Shown one piece after another: positions 51,869 to 60,513 of a stretch of 64,000 nt of DNA (the first letter of the stretch is position 1; each line of letters opens with the position of its first letter). A program made the position numbers and the translations under genes. This DNA is from Liminaster sp964567855 (lineage in GTDB: Bacteria; Bacteroidota; Bacteroidia; Bacteroidales; UBA3663). The stretch spans positions 1 to 64,000 of the forward strand of contig CAZMOE010000005.1 in assembly GCA_964567855.1 (NCBI GenBank), read 5' to 3'. Below the pieces are notes generated by a model that saw nothing but the letters and a program-made list of their open reading frames with translations, was not told the DNA's origin and searched no databases.

Positions 51869-54800
51869 ATGTTATACGTCTATCGTGCTTCTGCCGGTTC
51901 CGGCAAAACTCATTTACTGACCGGATTCTATCTGAAACTTCTTTTCCGTAAGGATTTGGCCGTTCCGGAGATAGGGCGTCCTGCTCTTTTCAAAGAGATT
52001 CTGGCTGTCACTTTCACCAATAAGGCTACGGCCGAGATGAAGAGCCGCATCATCGAGGAGTTGGAGCTGTTGAGCCGCCGGCCGTCGGACTCCGATTACT
52101 ATCCTGAACTGAATCCCGGAGAGGCGGAGCCTGAAGAGGTGATCAGGAAGCGGGCCGCAACCATTATGAACCGCTTGCTCAATGATTATACGGATTTCAA
52201 CATCAGTACGATCGACAGCTTCTTTCAACGTATTGTCCGCTCGTTTGCCCGTGAGCTGAATTTGCAGGGTAATTATGAAATCGAGCTCGACGCTTCCAGG
52301 ATATTGGAGGCGGCTGTCAATTCTTTTGTCAACAAACTGGACAGAGATACCGATAAAGAGCTTTTCGACTGGATGCTGAGCTTCTCCCGCGAACGTATCA
52401 GCGAAGGAAGCAGCTGGGATTTCAAGCGCGAGTTACTTGCCATGGCCCAGGTGTTGGTTTCGGAAGAGTATCGTCGTTACAGCGATCGTATCTGTGCTTT
52501 TACGGAAGATAAAAAGGCCCTCAAAGAATATACCGGTGTCGTGAAAAGGAAGATTCATGACTTTCGTGCCGCTTTAAAAAAACAGGGAGAAGAGGGGCTG
52601 GCATTGTTGGGGCGCTACGGCCTTGCGCCGGACGATTTCTCGCGCGGCAGCGGCAGTGCCGTGGCTATTTTGAGCGTTTGGGCTCAGGGTATCGTCAAGG
52701 AGCCGACCGCCACATTATATAAATGGGCCGAAAATGCCGACGGCTGGTTTGCGAAAACCAGCAAACTGCATGGCAAACTTCCTCAAGAGGCCACCGATGC
52801 CATTCTCGGCATGCTGCAGAATGCGGTCGCTCTTTTTGGTGACGACTATCGCGATTTTCTTTCCGCTCAGGCGATTCTGCAAAATATCTACCAGTTGGGT
52901 ATTCTTGCCGACATCGACCGCGAAATGCGCGAATATTGTGCCGAACAGGGGCTCATGCTTCTGTCCGGTACCACCGAATTGCTGAATCGTCTGGTCGATG
53001 CGGACAGTTCCCCGTTCATTTATGAAAAAATAGGGACACGGATCCGGCATTTCATGATTGACGAGTTTCAGGATACTTCCGGGATGCAATGGGAGAATTT
53101 TAAGCCTTTGCTCAGCAATGCGCTGGCCGAGGGAAGCCACAATCTGATTGTGGGCGATGTCAAGCAGAGCATCTATCGCTGGCGGGGATCCGACTGGGGA
53201 TTGCTTCATTCCGGCCTTGATAACTATGAAACGGCTTTGCGTCGCGACGATAACACGACGTTGCGCACCAATTGGCGTTCCGCGTCTGAAATCATCCGCT
53301 TTAACAACGACTTTTTCCGTCTTGCCTCCGGGAAACTGGAAGGAGCGATCAACGCAGAATGTGAGAGCCCGGGACATGACATTACCCGGATATATTCCGA
53401 TGTCGCGCAGCAGGTTCCTTCACGTCGCCGGCAGCAAGGCGAGGGGCTGGTTCATGTCGAGTTTGTGGAGGGCGAGACGGTAACACAGCAGAGGGAGGCC
53501 GCCATGGAACGCCTGCCGGAATTGATCATCGAATTGGAGAAAAATGGTTATGAGCCACGGGATATTGCTATATTGGGACGCCGCAAAGACATCTGTGCGC
53601 AGTCGGTCGAGACATTGTTGCGCTATAAGGAAGAGCATCCGGAGTCTCCCTACTGTATGGATATTATTTCCAACGAAGCCCTGCTGCTTTCCTCACGCCC
53701 GGTGATCCAGACTTTGGTGGGCTTGTTACAACACATCAATAACCCGGAGTCGGAAATCATCCGGGCCATGGCGGCGGCAAACTATTTCCAGCTTTCCGGC
53801 TGTACGATGAGCGAGGCTTTGCAACGGTATTTTGAAAATCCGGAGATTCATCCGCGCCTCAGGGAGATTGCATCCCGTCCTATTTATGAGATGGTGGAGG
53901 AGCTGATCGCTATCCTTCCGTCGGCGGCTGTCGCGGGGATATCGGATAACCGGAGCGGGGATGCGGTCGTGAATGATGACGTGCCGTTTCTGGAGGCATT
54001 CCGTGATCTGGTGCTGGAATTCATTCACGGACGGACTCCGAACCTTCCTGCGTTTCTGGAATGGTGGGAAGAGTATGGGATCGGGAAATCCATTGCCACG
54101 CCGGCCGATCAGAATGCCATCCGGGTCATGACTATTCATCAGGCAAAGGGACTGGGCATGCCGGCCGTGATTATTCCGTTCGCCTCATGGCCTATGGATA
54201 TCAAAGCGAGGGCTTCCGATTTGCTATGGTGCGAGCCTAAGGAGGGGGGATTCGCCCGTGACAATCTGGTGCTGCCCATCAGATTGTCGAAGGAGCTTCC
54301 CCGGACGATTTTCCATCGGGAATATGAGGAAGAGAGGCTTCGCACGATGATTGATAACCTTAATACGGCCTATGTAGCCTTTACCCGTCCCAAAGAGGCA
54401 CTGATTATGCTGGCGCCGACGCCTGCTAAAAAGGCGGAAACTACCTTAGAGCGTCTTATTGCCGATTACGCCGGGCAGGATACGGGCATTTTTACCAATG
54501 GTCTCTGGGCCCGGTCCGGCGATTCGCTTCGTAACAAGGTAGCCTCTTCTTCCGGCGTGTCGTCAAGTGACGATCATGGTCGTAAGGGTGCTTCCCGCAT
54601 TTCGGGAAGCGGTTCCGATTCTGTTCGAGGTGAATTCCGTTTGCCGCGCCTCAGTCTCAAACAAAGTCGTCTGAAGAAAGAGGATGAGAAGATCCGCCGC
54701 GGCAATTGCATTCATACCGCTCTTTCTGCCGTTACGACTGTCCGGGATGTGGACTGGCGTATCGATGTGCTTTATAACCAGGGCCTGCTGGATGAAACTC

Positions 54801-55117
54801 TGATCGGGCGCGGGGAGATGAAAAAAATGCTTTATGACCTGGTTCGCCTGCCCGAGGCGGCCGATTGGTTCGGGGAGGAAAATACGGTCCTGAATGAACA
54901 GACGATTCTCTGCGACAATGACGATGTAAAACGCCCGGACCGCATCGTGATGCGCCCCGACGGGACGGTTATCGTGATCGATTATAAGACCGGACAGGAG
55001 CGGAGCGGTTATCGGGCACAGGTACGGACCTACATGAAATTGTTGTCGGCAATGGGATTCGGTTCCGTAAGAGGATATCTCTGGTATATAGATACCGGCA
55101 AGATCGAGGCCGTGTGA
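51869..55117 (+). CDS. AddA/RecB-like UvrD-type helicase with C-terminal nuclease domain
   Basis: The protein has 1082 residues. Superfamily 1 helicase motifs are in order: Walker A YRASAGSGKTHLLT, motif Ia AVTFTNKATAEMKSR, ISTIDSFFQRIVRSF, motif II MIDEFQDTS, motif III VGDVKQSIYRWRGSDW, motif IV TNWRSASEIIRFNN, motif V VMTIHQAKGLGMPAVII, motif VI AYVAFTRPKEAL. The end holds a PD-(D/E)XK nuclease of the RecB type (RPDRIVMRPDGTVIVIDYKTG, with QVRTYMKLL after it). Such enzymes process double-strand ends for recombination. In related genomes a second, AddB-like subunit gene often adjoins; the next gene here is cdaA on the other strand. It is probably co-transcribed with the YciH gene. Confidence 0.88.
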   Translation: MLYVYRASAGSGKTHLLTGFYLKLLFRKDLAVPEIGRPALFKEILAVTFTNKATAEMKSRIIEELELLSRRPSDSDYYPELNPGEAEPEEVIRKRAATIMNRLLNDYTDFNISTIDSFFQRIVRSFARELNLQGNYEIELDASRILEAAVNSFVNKLDRDTDKELFDWMLSFSRERISEGSSWDFKRELLAMAQVLVSEEYRRYSDRICAFTEDKKALKEYTGVVKRKIHDFRAALKKQGEEGLALLGRYGLAPDDFSRGSGSAVAILSVWAQGIVKEPTATLYKWAENADGWFAKTSKLHGKLPQEATDAILGMLQNAVALFGDDYRDFLSAQAILQNIYQLGILADIDREMREYCAEQGLMLLSGTTELLNRLVDADSSPFIYEKIGTRIRHFMIDEFQDTSGMQWENFKPLLSNALAEGSHNLIVGDVKQSIYRWRGSDWGLLHSGLDNYETALRRDDNTTLRTNWRSASEIIRFNNDFFRLASGKLEGAINAECESPGHDITRIYSDVAQQVPSRRRQQGEGLVHVEFVEGETVTQQREAAMERLPELIIELEKNGYEPRDIAILGRRKDICAQSVETLLRYKEEHPESPYCMDIISNEALLLSSRPVIQTLVGLLQHINNPESEIIRAMAAANYFQLSGCTMSEALQRYFENPEIHPRLREIASRPIYEMVEELIAILPSAAVAGISDNRSGDAVVNDDVPFLEAFRDLVLEFIHGRTPNLPAFLEWWEEYGIGKSIATPADQNAIRVMTIHQAKGLGMPAVIIPFASWPMDIKARASDLLWCEPKEGGFARDNLVLPIRLSKELPRTIFHREYEEERLRTMIDNLNTAYVAFTRPKEALIMLAPTPAKKAETTLERLIADYAGQDTGIFTNGLWARSGDSLRNKVASSSGVSSSDDHGRKGASRISGSGSDSVRGEFRLPRLSLKQSRLKKEDEKIRRGNCIHTALSAVTTVRDVDWRIDVLYNQGLLDETLIGRGEMKKMLYDLVRLPEAADWFGEENTVLNEQTILCDNDDVKRPDRIVMRPDGTVIVIDYKTGQERSGYRAQVRTYMKLLSAMGFGSVRGYLWYIDTGKIEAV

Positions 55118-55159
55118 GTCTCCAGGCCGTCCGGGCGTCTGCGCAGGAAATCGGCCGGA

Positions 55160-55927
55160 TCAGTCGATTTTCTTGATCAGCAGTTCTTGCAGGCGGTTGG
55201 TCGAAAGGTTCCTGTAGAGTTTTGAACGATAGGCAAGTGTGATGCCCCCGGTCTCTTCGGAGACCACGACCACTTTTGCATCGGAAACCTCAGCTAGGCC
55301 GAGAGCCGAGCGATGGCGCAGGCCGCAAGCTTTGGGAATGTGGGGATCATGTGAAACAGGCAGGATACATGATGCTGCCACGATGCGGTCTCCGGCCACG
55401 ATCATGGCACCGTCGTGTAGCGGGCTGTTCTTGAAAAATATATTTTCTATGAGGCGGGTTGACACGATGGCGTCGATATGGTCGCCGGTGGAGCTGAAAC
55501 GGCTGAGGTCGTCGAGTTGTCGGATGACGATAAGGGCTCCCAGCTTCTGCTCGGACATGTTTTTACAGGCCAGCACTATGCGGTCTATCGTCTGGTGGGC
55601 ATCTTCTTCTTTGATTTGTGCCTTATTGAAGAAGCGAAGGATGGAATGCCATTGGCGACGGGATCCGACCCGGATAAGCATCTGCCGGATTTCTTCCTGA
55701 AAGATGATGACGAGGGCTACGGCACCCACACTGAAAACCTGGTCCATGATAGAGCCTAACAGGCGCATTCTGAATACTTGAGAAACTAAAATCCAGAATA
55801 ATATCAGTGAAATAATGCCTGTGAAAATCGTGATGGTGCCGCTTTGTTTCATCATCTTGTAAAGATAGAAAAGCAAAATGGCCACTACCAGAATGTCGAT
55901 AAAATCTTTAATGCCAAAGTCCCACAC
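55160..55927 (-). CDS. cdaA: Diadenylate cyclase CdaA (c-di-AMP synthase)
   Basis: The protein has 255 residues, starting with GTG at 55927 (reads MWDFGIKDFIDILVVA). Three N-terminal helices anchor it in the inner membrane. The DAC domain carries the DGA motif (NSPLHDGAMIVAGDRIVAA) and the RHR motif (GLRHRSALGLAE). Two CdaA molecules condense two ATP into c-di-AMP, a regulator of osmolyte and potassium balance and of the cell envelope. It follows folP on the same strand by 84 bp, an order common in Bacteroidales. No CdaR-like or phosphodiesterase gene is in the window. Confidence 0.93.
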   Translation of the reverse strand: MWDFGIKDFIDILVVAILLFYLYKMMKQSGTITIFTGIISLILFWILVSQVFRMRLLGSIMDQVFSVGAVALVIIFQEEIRQMLIRVGSRRQWHSILRFFNKAQIKEEDAHQTIDRIVLACKNMSEQKLGALIVIRQLDDLSRFSSTGDHIDAIVSTRLIENIFFKNSPLHDGAMIVAGDRIVAASCILPVSHDPHIPKACGLRHRSALGLAEVSDAKVVVVSEETGGITLAYRSKLYRNLSTNRLQELLIKKID

Positions 55928-56011
55928 GGTTGTCGATATTTTTGATGGTTATTGTTATTTTCATTTTTACGAAAGTGAAAAAGGGGGCGAGGATATGATT
56001 TTCGCGTCGGT

Positions 56012-56872
56012 TTAAATGCTGTATTTTTTTACCGCTTTCCATATTTTTACCGCTTCTACGGCCTCACGGACGTCGTGGACCCTCAAGATGTCAGCCCCCG
56101 ATTGGAGAGCTAAGGTGTTGAGCACCGTCGTACCGTTGAGGGCTTGTCCTGCATCCGTGTCAAGCAGCCGGTAGATCATGCTTTTCCGCGAAATGCCTAC
56201 CAAAAGTGGTAACCCGGCCATTTTTAGTGCCGGCAATCCGGCAAAAAGCCGGTAGTTTTGCTCCAATGTTTTCGCAAAACCGAAGCCAGGATCTAAAATG
56301 ATCTGTCGGACTCCGGCCTGTCGTAGCCGGGCAACTTGTCCGATGAAGAATGCCTGTATCTCGTTGATAAGATTCTCGTATCCGGTCATGTTTTGCATGG
56401 TGCGTGGTGTGCCGCGCATGTGCATTAATATATAGGGTACTTGCAGCGCGGCTGCGGTCTCGAACATCCGGCAGTCCAGTGTTCCGCCGCTGACGTCGTT
56501 GATGATCTCTGCCCCATATTCCCGGACACAACGCTCGGCGACTTCAGCCCGGAACGTGTCTATGGAAACCGGTATTCCCCGGGCCTCTTCCTTGATGATG
56601 GGCAGGGCCTGGGCCAGGCGTTCCATTTCTTCTTCGACCGAAATTTCTGTCGCGTCGGGGCGGGTGGAATAGGCCCCGACATCGATAATGTCTCCACCTT
56701 CGGCGGCGATCTGTCTGACCCGTGCGGCAATGGCTTTTTCATTGCGGCAACGGCTATGGGCATAAAAGGAATCCGGCGTCACGTTGAGGATACCCATTAC
56801 GATCGGCATTTTGCTGTCTGACAGCATGCTTTTTTTGTCCATATTGATCTGTTTATCGGCTTTGAATTGCAA
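56012..56872 (-). CDS. folP: Dihydropteroate synthase
   Basis: The frame has 286 residues; the ATG at 56842 (MDKKSMLSDSKMPIVMGILN) is a good alternative start. The TIM-barrel motifs of DHPS are present: MGILNVTPDSFY, AAEGGDIIDVGAYSTRP, IPVSIDTFRAEVAE, EIINDVSGG, YILMHMRGTPRTM, LDPGFGFAKT and the closing phosphate-binding LRVHDVREAVEA. It joins para-aminobenzoate and dihydropterin diphosphate in folate synthesis. Its 5' third and upstream region have been copied into a neighbouring duplication (see 57789-58075). Confidence 0.95.
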   Translation of the reverse strand: MQFKADKQINMDKKSMLSDSKMPIVMGILNVTPDSFYAHSRCRNEKAIAARVRQIAAEGGDIIDVGAYSTRPDATEISVEEEMERLAQALPIIKEEARGIPVSIDTFRAEVAERCVREYGAEIINDVSGGTLDCRMFETAAALQVPYILMHMRGTPRTMQNMTGYENLINEIQAFFIGQVARLRQAGVRQIILDPGFGFAKTLEQNYRLFAGLPALKMAGLPLLVGISRKSMIYRLLDTDAGQALNGTTVLNTLALQSGADILRVHDVREAVEAVKIWKAVKKYSI

Positions 56873-56952
56873 AGAAACGGCAAAAATGAAATAAAAGCAA
56901 GCATTTTTATATGCTTTTTCCGCGTTTATGCTACATTATATGGAAAACTCTT

Positions 56953-56960
56953 TATCTTTA
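56953..56960 (+). promoter_or_regulatory. -7 box of the decayed nfeD copy (repeat copy 1)
   Basis: TATCTTTA in the context CTTTATCTTTACAGCGTAAAA, which recurs word for word at 58131-58150 in front of the intact nfeD gene. The two are copies from a tandem duplication. Confidence 0.5.
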
Positions 56961-57031
56961 CAGCGTAAAATATGCTATGTCTCATTTCCGGGAGCACGAC
57001 GGGCAGGTTTACGTGCATAAACAATTTTTAA

Positions 57032-57188
57032 ATGTATCAGGTTATGATCGAAACGTTCAAGGCAAAAGATACCATGTCGCAGGTTTATTGGATTGCCGTT
57101 CTTTTGACCAATATCGTTTTTGAGGTTCAGAAGATCTGGATCTGTCGAAGTTTTTGACGGGAATGTCGTGGCGGTCGAATTGATTTGA
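57032..57188 (+). pseudogene. NfeD-like gene remnant with internal deletion (repeat copy 1)
   Basis: The first 29 codons (MIETFKAKDTMSQVYWIAVLL from 57044) match the intact gene at 58225, and the last ten (VAVELI then stop at 57188) match its end. The middle, about 419 bp, is missing. As 419 is not a multiple of three, the frame breaks and reading ends at 57157 after 37 residues. The flanking leader and the following 60 bp are nearly identical to copy 2, so this is a recent-looking duplicate that has lost function. Confidence 0.85.
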
Positions 57189-57253
57189 TTGGCTTTTCGT
57201 TTTGTAACTCTCATTTGAATTACTTATTTCATTAACCCTTAAAAATAAAAATT

Positions 57254-57820
57254 ATGGCTTTGAATTTTATTCTTCCTATTGGCTGGATCGTTGTTGCGAT
57301 CGTGCTTTTTTCGGCATTGATTAAATGTTTCCGCTGTTGTCCTTCCGACAAGATTTTGGTTATTTACGGAAAATCCGGTAGTAAAGGTTCTGTGAAATGT
57401 GTTTATGGCGGCTGTACATTTGTTTGGCCTATTATTCAGGATTATTCCTATCTTAGTTTGACTCCGATCTCTATCGAGGCTAATCTGACCAATGTGCTCA
57501 ATCGTCAGAACATCCGTGTCGATGTGTCATGTCTATTCATAGTCGGTATCTCTACGGAAGCGGACTCTATGAACAACGCTGCAGAGCATTTGTTGGGACT
57601 TCCCGCTTCGGACATCCAGAAAATGGCGCGGGATATTCTTCTCGCTCAGCTTCGTCCCGTTATCGCCTCTATGAGTATCGAAGAATTGGACTCCGGTCGC
57701 GATAAATTCCAGGAGAATATCATGAAGAACGCAGAGATAGAGCTGAAAAAGATCGGTTTGAAGCTCATCAATATGAACGTTACCGATATCAAGGACAGAT
57801 CTGGTATTCTTTCTCGGTAA
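57254..57820 (+). pseudogene. Truncated flotillin gene (repeat copy 1)
   Basis: A frame of 188 residues whose first 182 align with the N-terminus of the full flotillin at 58855: membrane anchor LPIGWIVVAIVLFSALIK, then the SPFH domain up to IGLKLINMNVTDIKD. It then runs into unrelated sequence (RSGILSR, stop), because the duplication joint fuses it to an inverted piece of folP. The coiled-coil and C-terminal half are missing. Changes such as added cysteines (CFRCC for RFRRC, GGCTF for GGGSF) point to relaxed selection. The start codon and leader are kept, so a short SPFH fragment might still be made. Confidence 0.85.
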
Positions 57821-58075
57821 AGGGTTCTTTGGCGGCGGGGCAGGTGGAACTGGTTCCGACATCGATGATGCCTCCTCCTTCGGCGGCGATCGGTCTGGCT
57901 CGTGCGACAATGGCTTTTTCATTGCGGCAATGGCTATGGGCGTAAAGGACATCCGTAGTTGTATCGAGGAGGCCCATTACAAGTGGCGTCTTATCGTTTG
58001 ATAACAGGCTTTTGGGGACTATATTGATCTGTTTATCGTCTTTAAGACGCAGAGAAATGGCGAAAATGAAATAAA
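57789..58075 (-). pseudogene. folP 5' fragment (repeat copy 2)
   Basis: On the minus strand MGLLDTTTDVLYAHSHCRNE, then AIVARARPIAAEGGGIIDVG match residues 26-70 of the intact folP (MGILNVTPDSFYAHSRCRNE), with many substitutions. The DNA homology continues upstream through GGACTATATTGATCTGTTTATCG and the AT-rich promoter region. The fragment ends near folP codon 88 at the joint with truncated flotillin. It cannot encode an active synthase. Confidence 0.85.
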
Positions 58076-58133
58076 AACAAGCATTTTTTTATGCTTTTTG
58101 AACTTTTATGTTACAATGTGTGATAAAATTCTT

Positions 58134-58141
58134 TATCTTTA
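58134..58141 (+). promoter_or_regulatory. -7 box of the nfeD-flotillin operon (repeat copy 2)
   Basis: TATCTTTA, one base off TAnnTTTG and identical in its surroundings to copy 1 at 56953-56960. It would give a leader of 70-85 nt. Confidence 0.5.
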
Positions 58142-58212
58142 CAGCGTAAAACAGGCCATGCTGCAATTCCCTGGAGCAGACAAGCCGGTTTTATTATAAA
58201 GAACTTTTTTAA

Positions 58213-58788
58213 ATGTATTTTGTTATGATCGAAGCATTCAAGGCAATGGATACTATGTTGCAGGTCTATTGGATTGCGGCTCTCTTAGCGAGTGTAGTTT
58301 TTGTGGTCCAGGCCATAGGTACTTTTATCGGTTTTGACGCCGATACCGATTTCGATGGCGGCGATATGGATTTTGATACCGATGGTTTTAATTTGGTTTC
58401 AGTCAAGACGATTGTTTGTTTCATTCTTGGTTTCGGATGGACCGGTGTTTTGTATTACGACTCGGTCGAAAGCCTTTGGCTTCTTAACCTGATGGCTTGC
58501 GGCGTCGGCCTGGTGTTTATGTTTATCATTGCGCTTTTGCTGCGTCAGATGATGAAATTGACACAGGACAACTCATTCCGAATCATTACAACGGTTGGTA
58601 AGACCGCCGAAGTTTATCTGCGTATTCCGGCCGCTAAAGGCGATACCGGTAAGATCACTGTCAGCGTAGACGGATCTGTCCATGAACTGGAGGCTATTAC
58701 CAATGGCGATGCCGACATTCCGACCGGAAGCAGGGTCCGTATTGTCGAGACCGTGGATGAAAATACAGTAGTCGTCGAATTGATTTGA
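58213..58788 (+). CDS. NfeD-like membrane protein, flotillin partner
   Basis: The protein has 191 residues from ATG 58213, or 187 from ATG 58225 (MIEAFKAMDTMLQVYWIAALL); both ATGs are also kept in the decayed copy. Three hydrophobic helices (about 18-38, 62-82, 90-112) are split by an acidic loop (FDADTDFDGGDMDFDTDG). The C-terminal 70 residues are an OB-fold-like domain (GKTAEVYLRIPAAKGDTGKITV ... ENTVVVELI). NfeD-like proteins are encoded with SPFH/flotillin partners and are thought to work with them in membrane microdomains; the flotillin gene starts 66 bp downstream. Confidence 0.8.
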   Translation: MYFVMIEAFKAMDTMLQVYWIAALLASVVFVVQAIGTFIGFDADTDFDGGDMDFDTDGFNLVSVKTIVCFILGFGWTGVLYYDSVESLWLLNLMACGVGLVFMFIIALLLRQMMKLTQDNSFRIITTVGKTAEVYLRIPAAKGDTGKITVSVDGSVHELEAITNGDADIPTGSRVRIVETVDENTVVVELI

Positions 58789-58854
58789 TTGGCTTTTCGT
58801 TTTGTAACTCTCATTTGAATTACTTATTTCATTAACCCTTAAAAAATAAAAATT

Positions 58855-60243
58855 ATGGATTTGAATTTCATTCTTCCTATTGGCGGGATTGTTGTTGCGA
58901 TCGTGCTTTTTTCAGCATTGATTAAACGTTTCCGCCGTTGTCCTTCCGACAAGATTTTGGTCATTTACGGAAAGGCAGGAAAAGGTTCTGCGAAGTGTAT
59001 TCACGGTGGCGGTTCTTTTGTATGGCCTATTATTCAGGATTATTCCTATCTTAGTTTGACTCCGATTTCCATCGAGGCCAATTTGACCAGTGCGCTCAGT
59101 CGCCAGAATATCCGTGTCGATGTGCCTTGCCGTTTCACGGTTGGTATTTCGACCGAAGCCGACTCCATGAATAATGCCGCCGAGCGTTTGCTGGGTCTTT
59201 CGGCTACGGATATCCAGGAAATGGCGCGGGATATTCTGTTCGGTCAGCTTCGTCTCGTTATCGCCTCTATGAGTATCGAGGAATTGAACTCAGATCGTGA
59301 CAAATTCCAGGAGAATATCAAGAAAAACGTCGAGATCGAGTTGAAAAAAATCGGCTTGAAGCTCATCAACGTGAATGTAACCGATATTAAGGATGAGTCC
59401 GGATATATCGAGGCGCTTGGTCGCGAGGCTGCCGCCAAGGCGATCAACGAAGCCAAGGTGAGCGTGGCAGAACAGGATAAAATTGGTGAGATCGGTAAGG
59501 CCGAAGCTTTGAAAGAGGCCCGTATCCGTACCTCGGAGGCTAATGCCAAGGCTATCCAGGGTGAAAATGCGGCTAAAGTGGAAATTGCCAATTCCGATTC
59601 TTTGCGCCGTGAAAAGGAGGCCGAGGCTCAACGTCGTGCCATCGCCGCGGAAAAGGTTCAGCAAGCCAAGGCATTGGAAGAGGCCTATGCGGCAGAAAAA
59701 GAAGCTGAGTTGGCCCGTGCCGAGCGTGAACGTTCAACACAACAGGCCAACGTGATTGTGCCTCAGGAAATCGAGAAACGCAGAAAGATTATCGAAGCCG
59801 AAGCTGAAGCCGAGAAGAAACGTGTAAATGCAAAAGGTGAGGCCGATGCTATTTTCGCTAAGATGGAGGCAGAAGCAAAGGGTCTCTATGAAATTCTGAC
59901 TAAGCAGGCTGACGGTTACGACCGGATGATCCAGGCCGCAGGCGGAGATGCTACCAAGGCCTATACGCTGCTTTTGCTTGAGAAGTTGCCGGATCTTGTG
60001 AAGACTCAGGTTGAAGCCATTAAGGGCATTAACATCGATAAGGTTACTGTTTGGGACAGCGGTAGCAGTGCGGACGGCAAAGGTTCAACGGCTAATTTTT
60101 TAAGCGGTCTGATGAAGTCTGTTCCTCCGTTGAATGAGCTTTTCGAGCAGGCCGGCATGAACCTTCCGGAATATCTCGGTAAGAAAGAGGAAGTCGTAGA
60201 GGCCGAAGAGGTGCCTACAGCAACCGGTTATAGTAAGAAATAA
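58855..60243 (+). CDS. Flotillin-like SPFH protein
   Basis: In this 462-residue protein an N-terminal membrane anchor (about 4-24, ILPIGGIVVAIVLFSALIKR) is followed by the SPFH/Band 7 domain (about 30-190). A long charged coiled coil rich in Ala and Glu comes next (about 190-350, for example AEAEAEKKRVNAKGEADAIF). The C-terminal flotillin segment (about 360-440) includes LPDLVKTQVEAIKGINIDKV. Such proteins form oligomeric scaffolds in the inner membrane. It follows its NfeD partner in one operon, and a terminator lies 23 bp after the stop. A shortened, altered duplicate of its first 182 codons lies 1.6 kb upstream. Confidence 0.9.
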   Translation: MDLNFILPIGGIVVAIVLFSALIKRFRRCPSDKILVIYGKAGKGSAKCIHGGGSFVWPIIQDYSYLSLTPISIEANLTSALSRQNIRVDVPCRFTVGISTEADSMNNAAERLLGLSATDIQEMARDILFGQLRLVIASMSIEELNSDRDKFQENIKKNVEIELKKIGLKLINVNVTDIKDESGYIEALGREAAAKAINEAKVSVAEQDKIGEIGKAEALKEARIRTSEANAKAIQGENAAKVEIANSDSLRREKEAEAQRRAIAAEKVQQAKALEEAYAAEKEAELARAERERSTQQANVIVPQEIEKRRKIIEAEAEAEKKRVNAKGEADAIFAKMEAEAKGLYEILTKQADGYDRMIQAAGGDATKAYTLLLLEKLPDLVKTQVEAIKGINIDKVTVWDSGSSADGKGSTANFLSGLMKSVPPLNELFEQAGMNLPEYLGKKEEVVEAEEVPTATGYSKK

Positions 60244-60265
60244 AGTATTTATTGACTGAAAAGAG

Positions 60266-60293
60266 AAGGCGGGATATTTTGTCCCGCCTTTTT
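60266..60293 (+). terminator. Terminator after flotillin
   Basis: A 9-bp stem AAGGCGGGA / TCCCGCCTT with a 7-base loop, followed by TTT. Confidence 0.85.
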
Positions 60294-60473
60294 GTATCTG
60301 ACCGGTCGTTTTTTTATGGACGGATTCTAATTTCAGGAAATAGCTGCCATTTCTGCCGGATTTTTATTCTCTGGGTCGGGTACGGATGCCGTTTCTTTTC
60401 TATAATGTGTTTGCAATAATGAAGAATGAGCATCTTTTTGGCCGGTATGATGGGGCAGTTCGTGGAAAAAACT

Positions 60474-60481
60474 TATCTTTG
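60474..60481 (+). promoter_or_regulatory. -7 box of the cyclophilin gene
   Basis: TATCTTTG, an exact TAnnTTTG match, 33 bp before the ATG at 60514. Confidence 0.6.
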
Positions 60482-60513
60482 CGCTCATATTGAACTCAAT
60501 AAATGAAATTACT

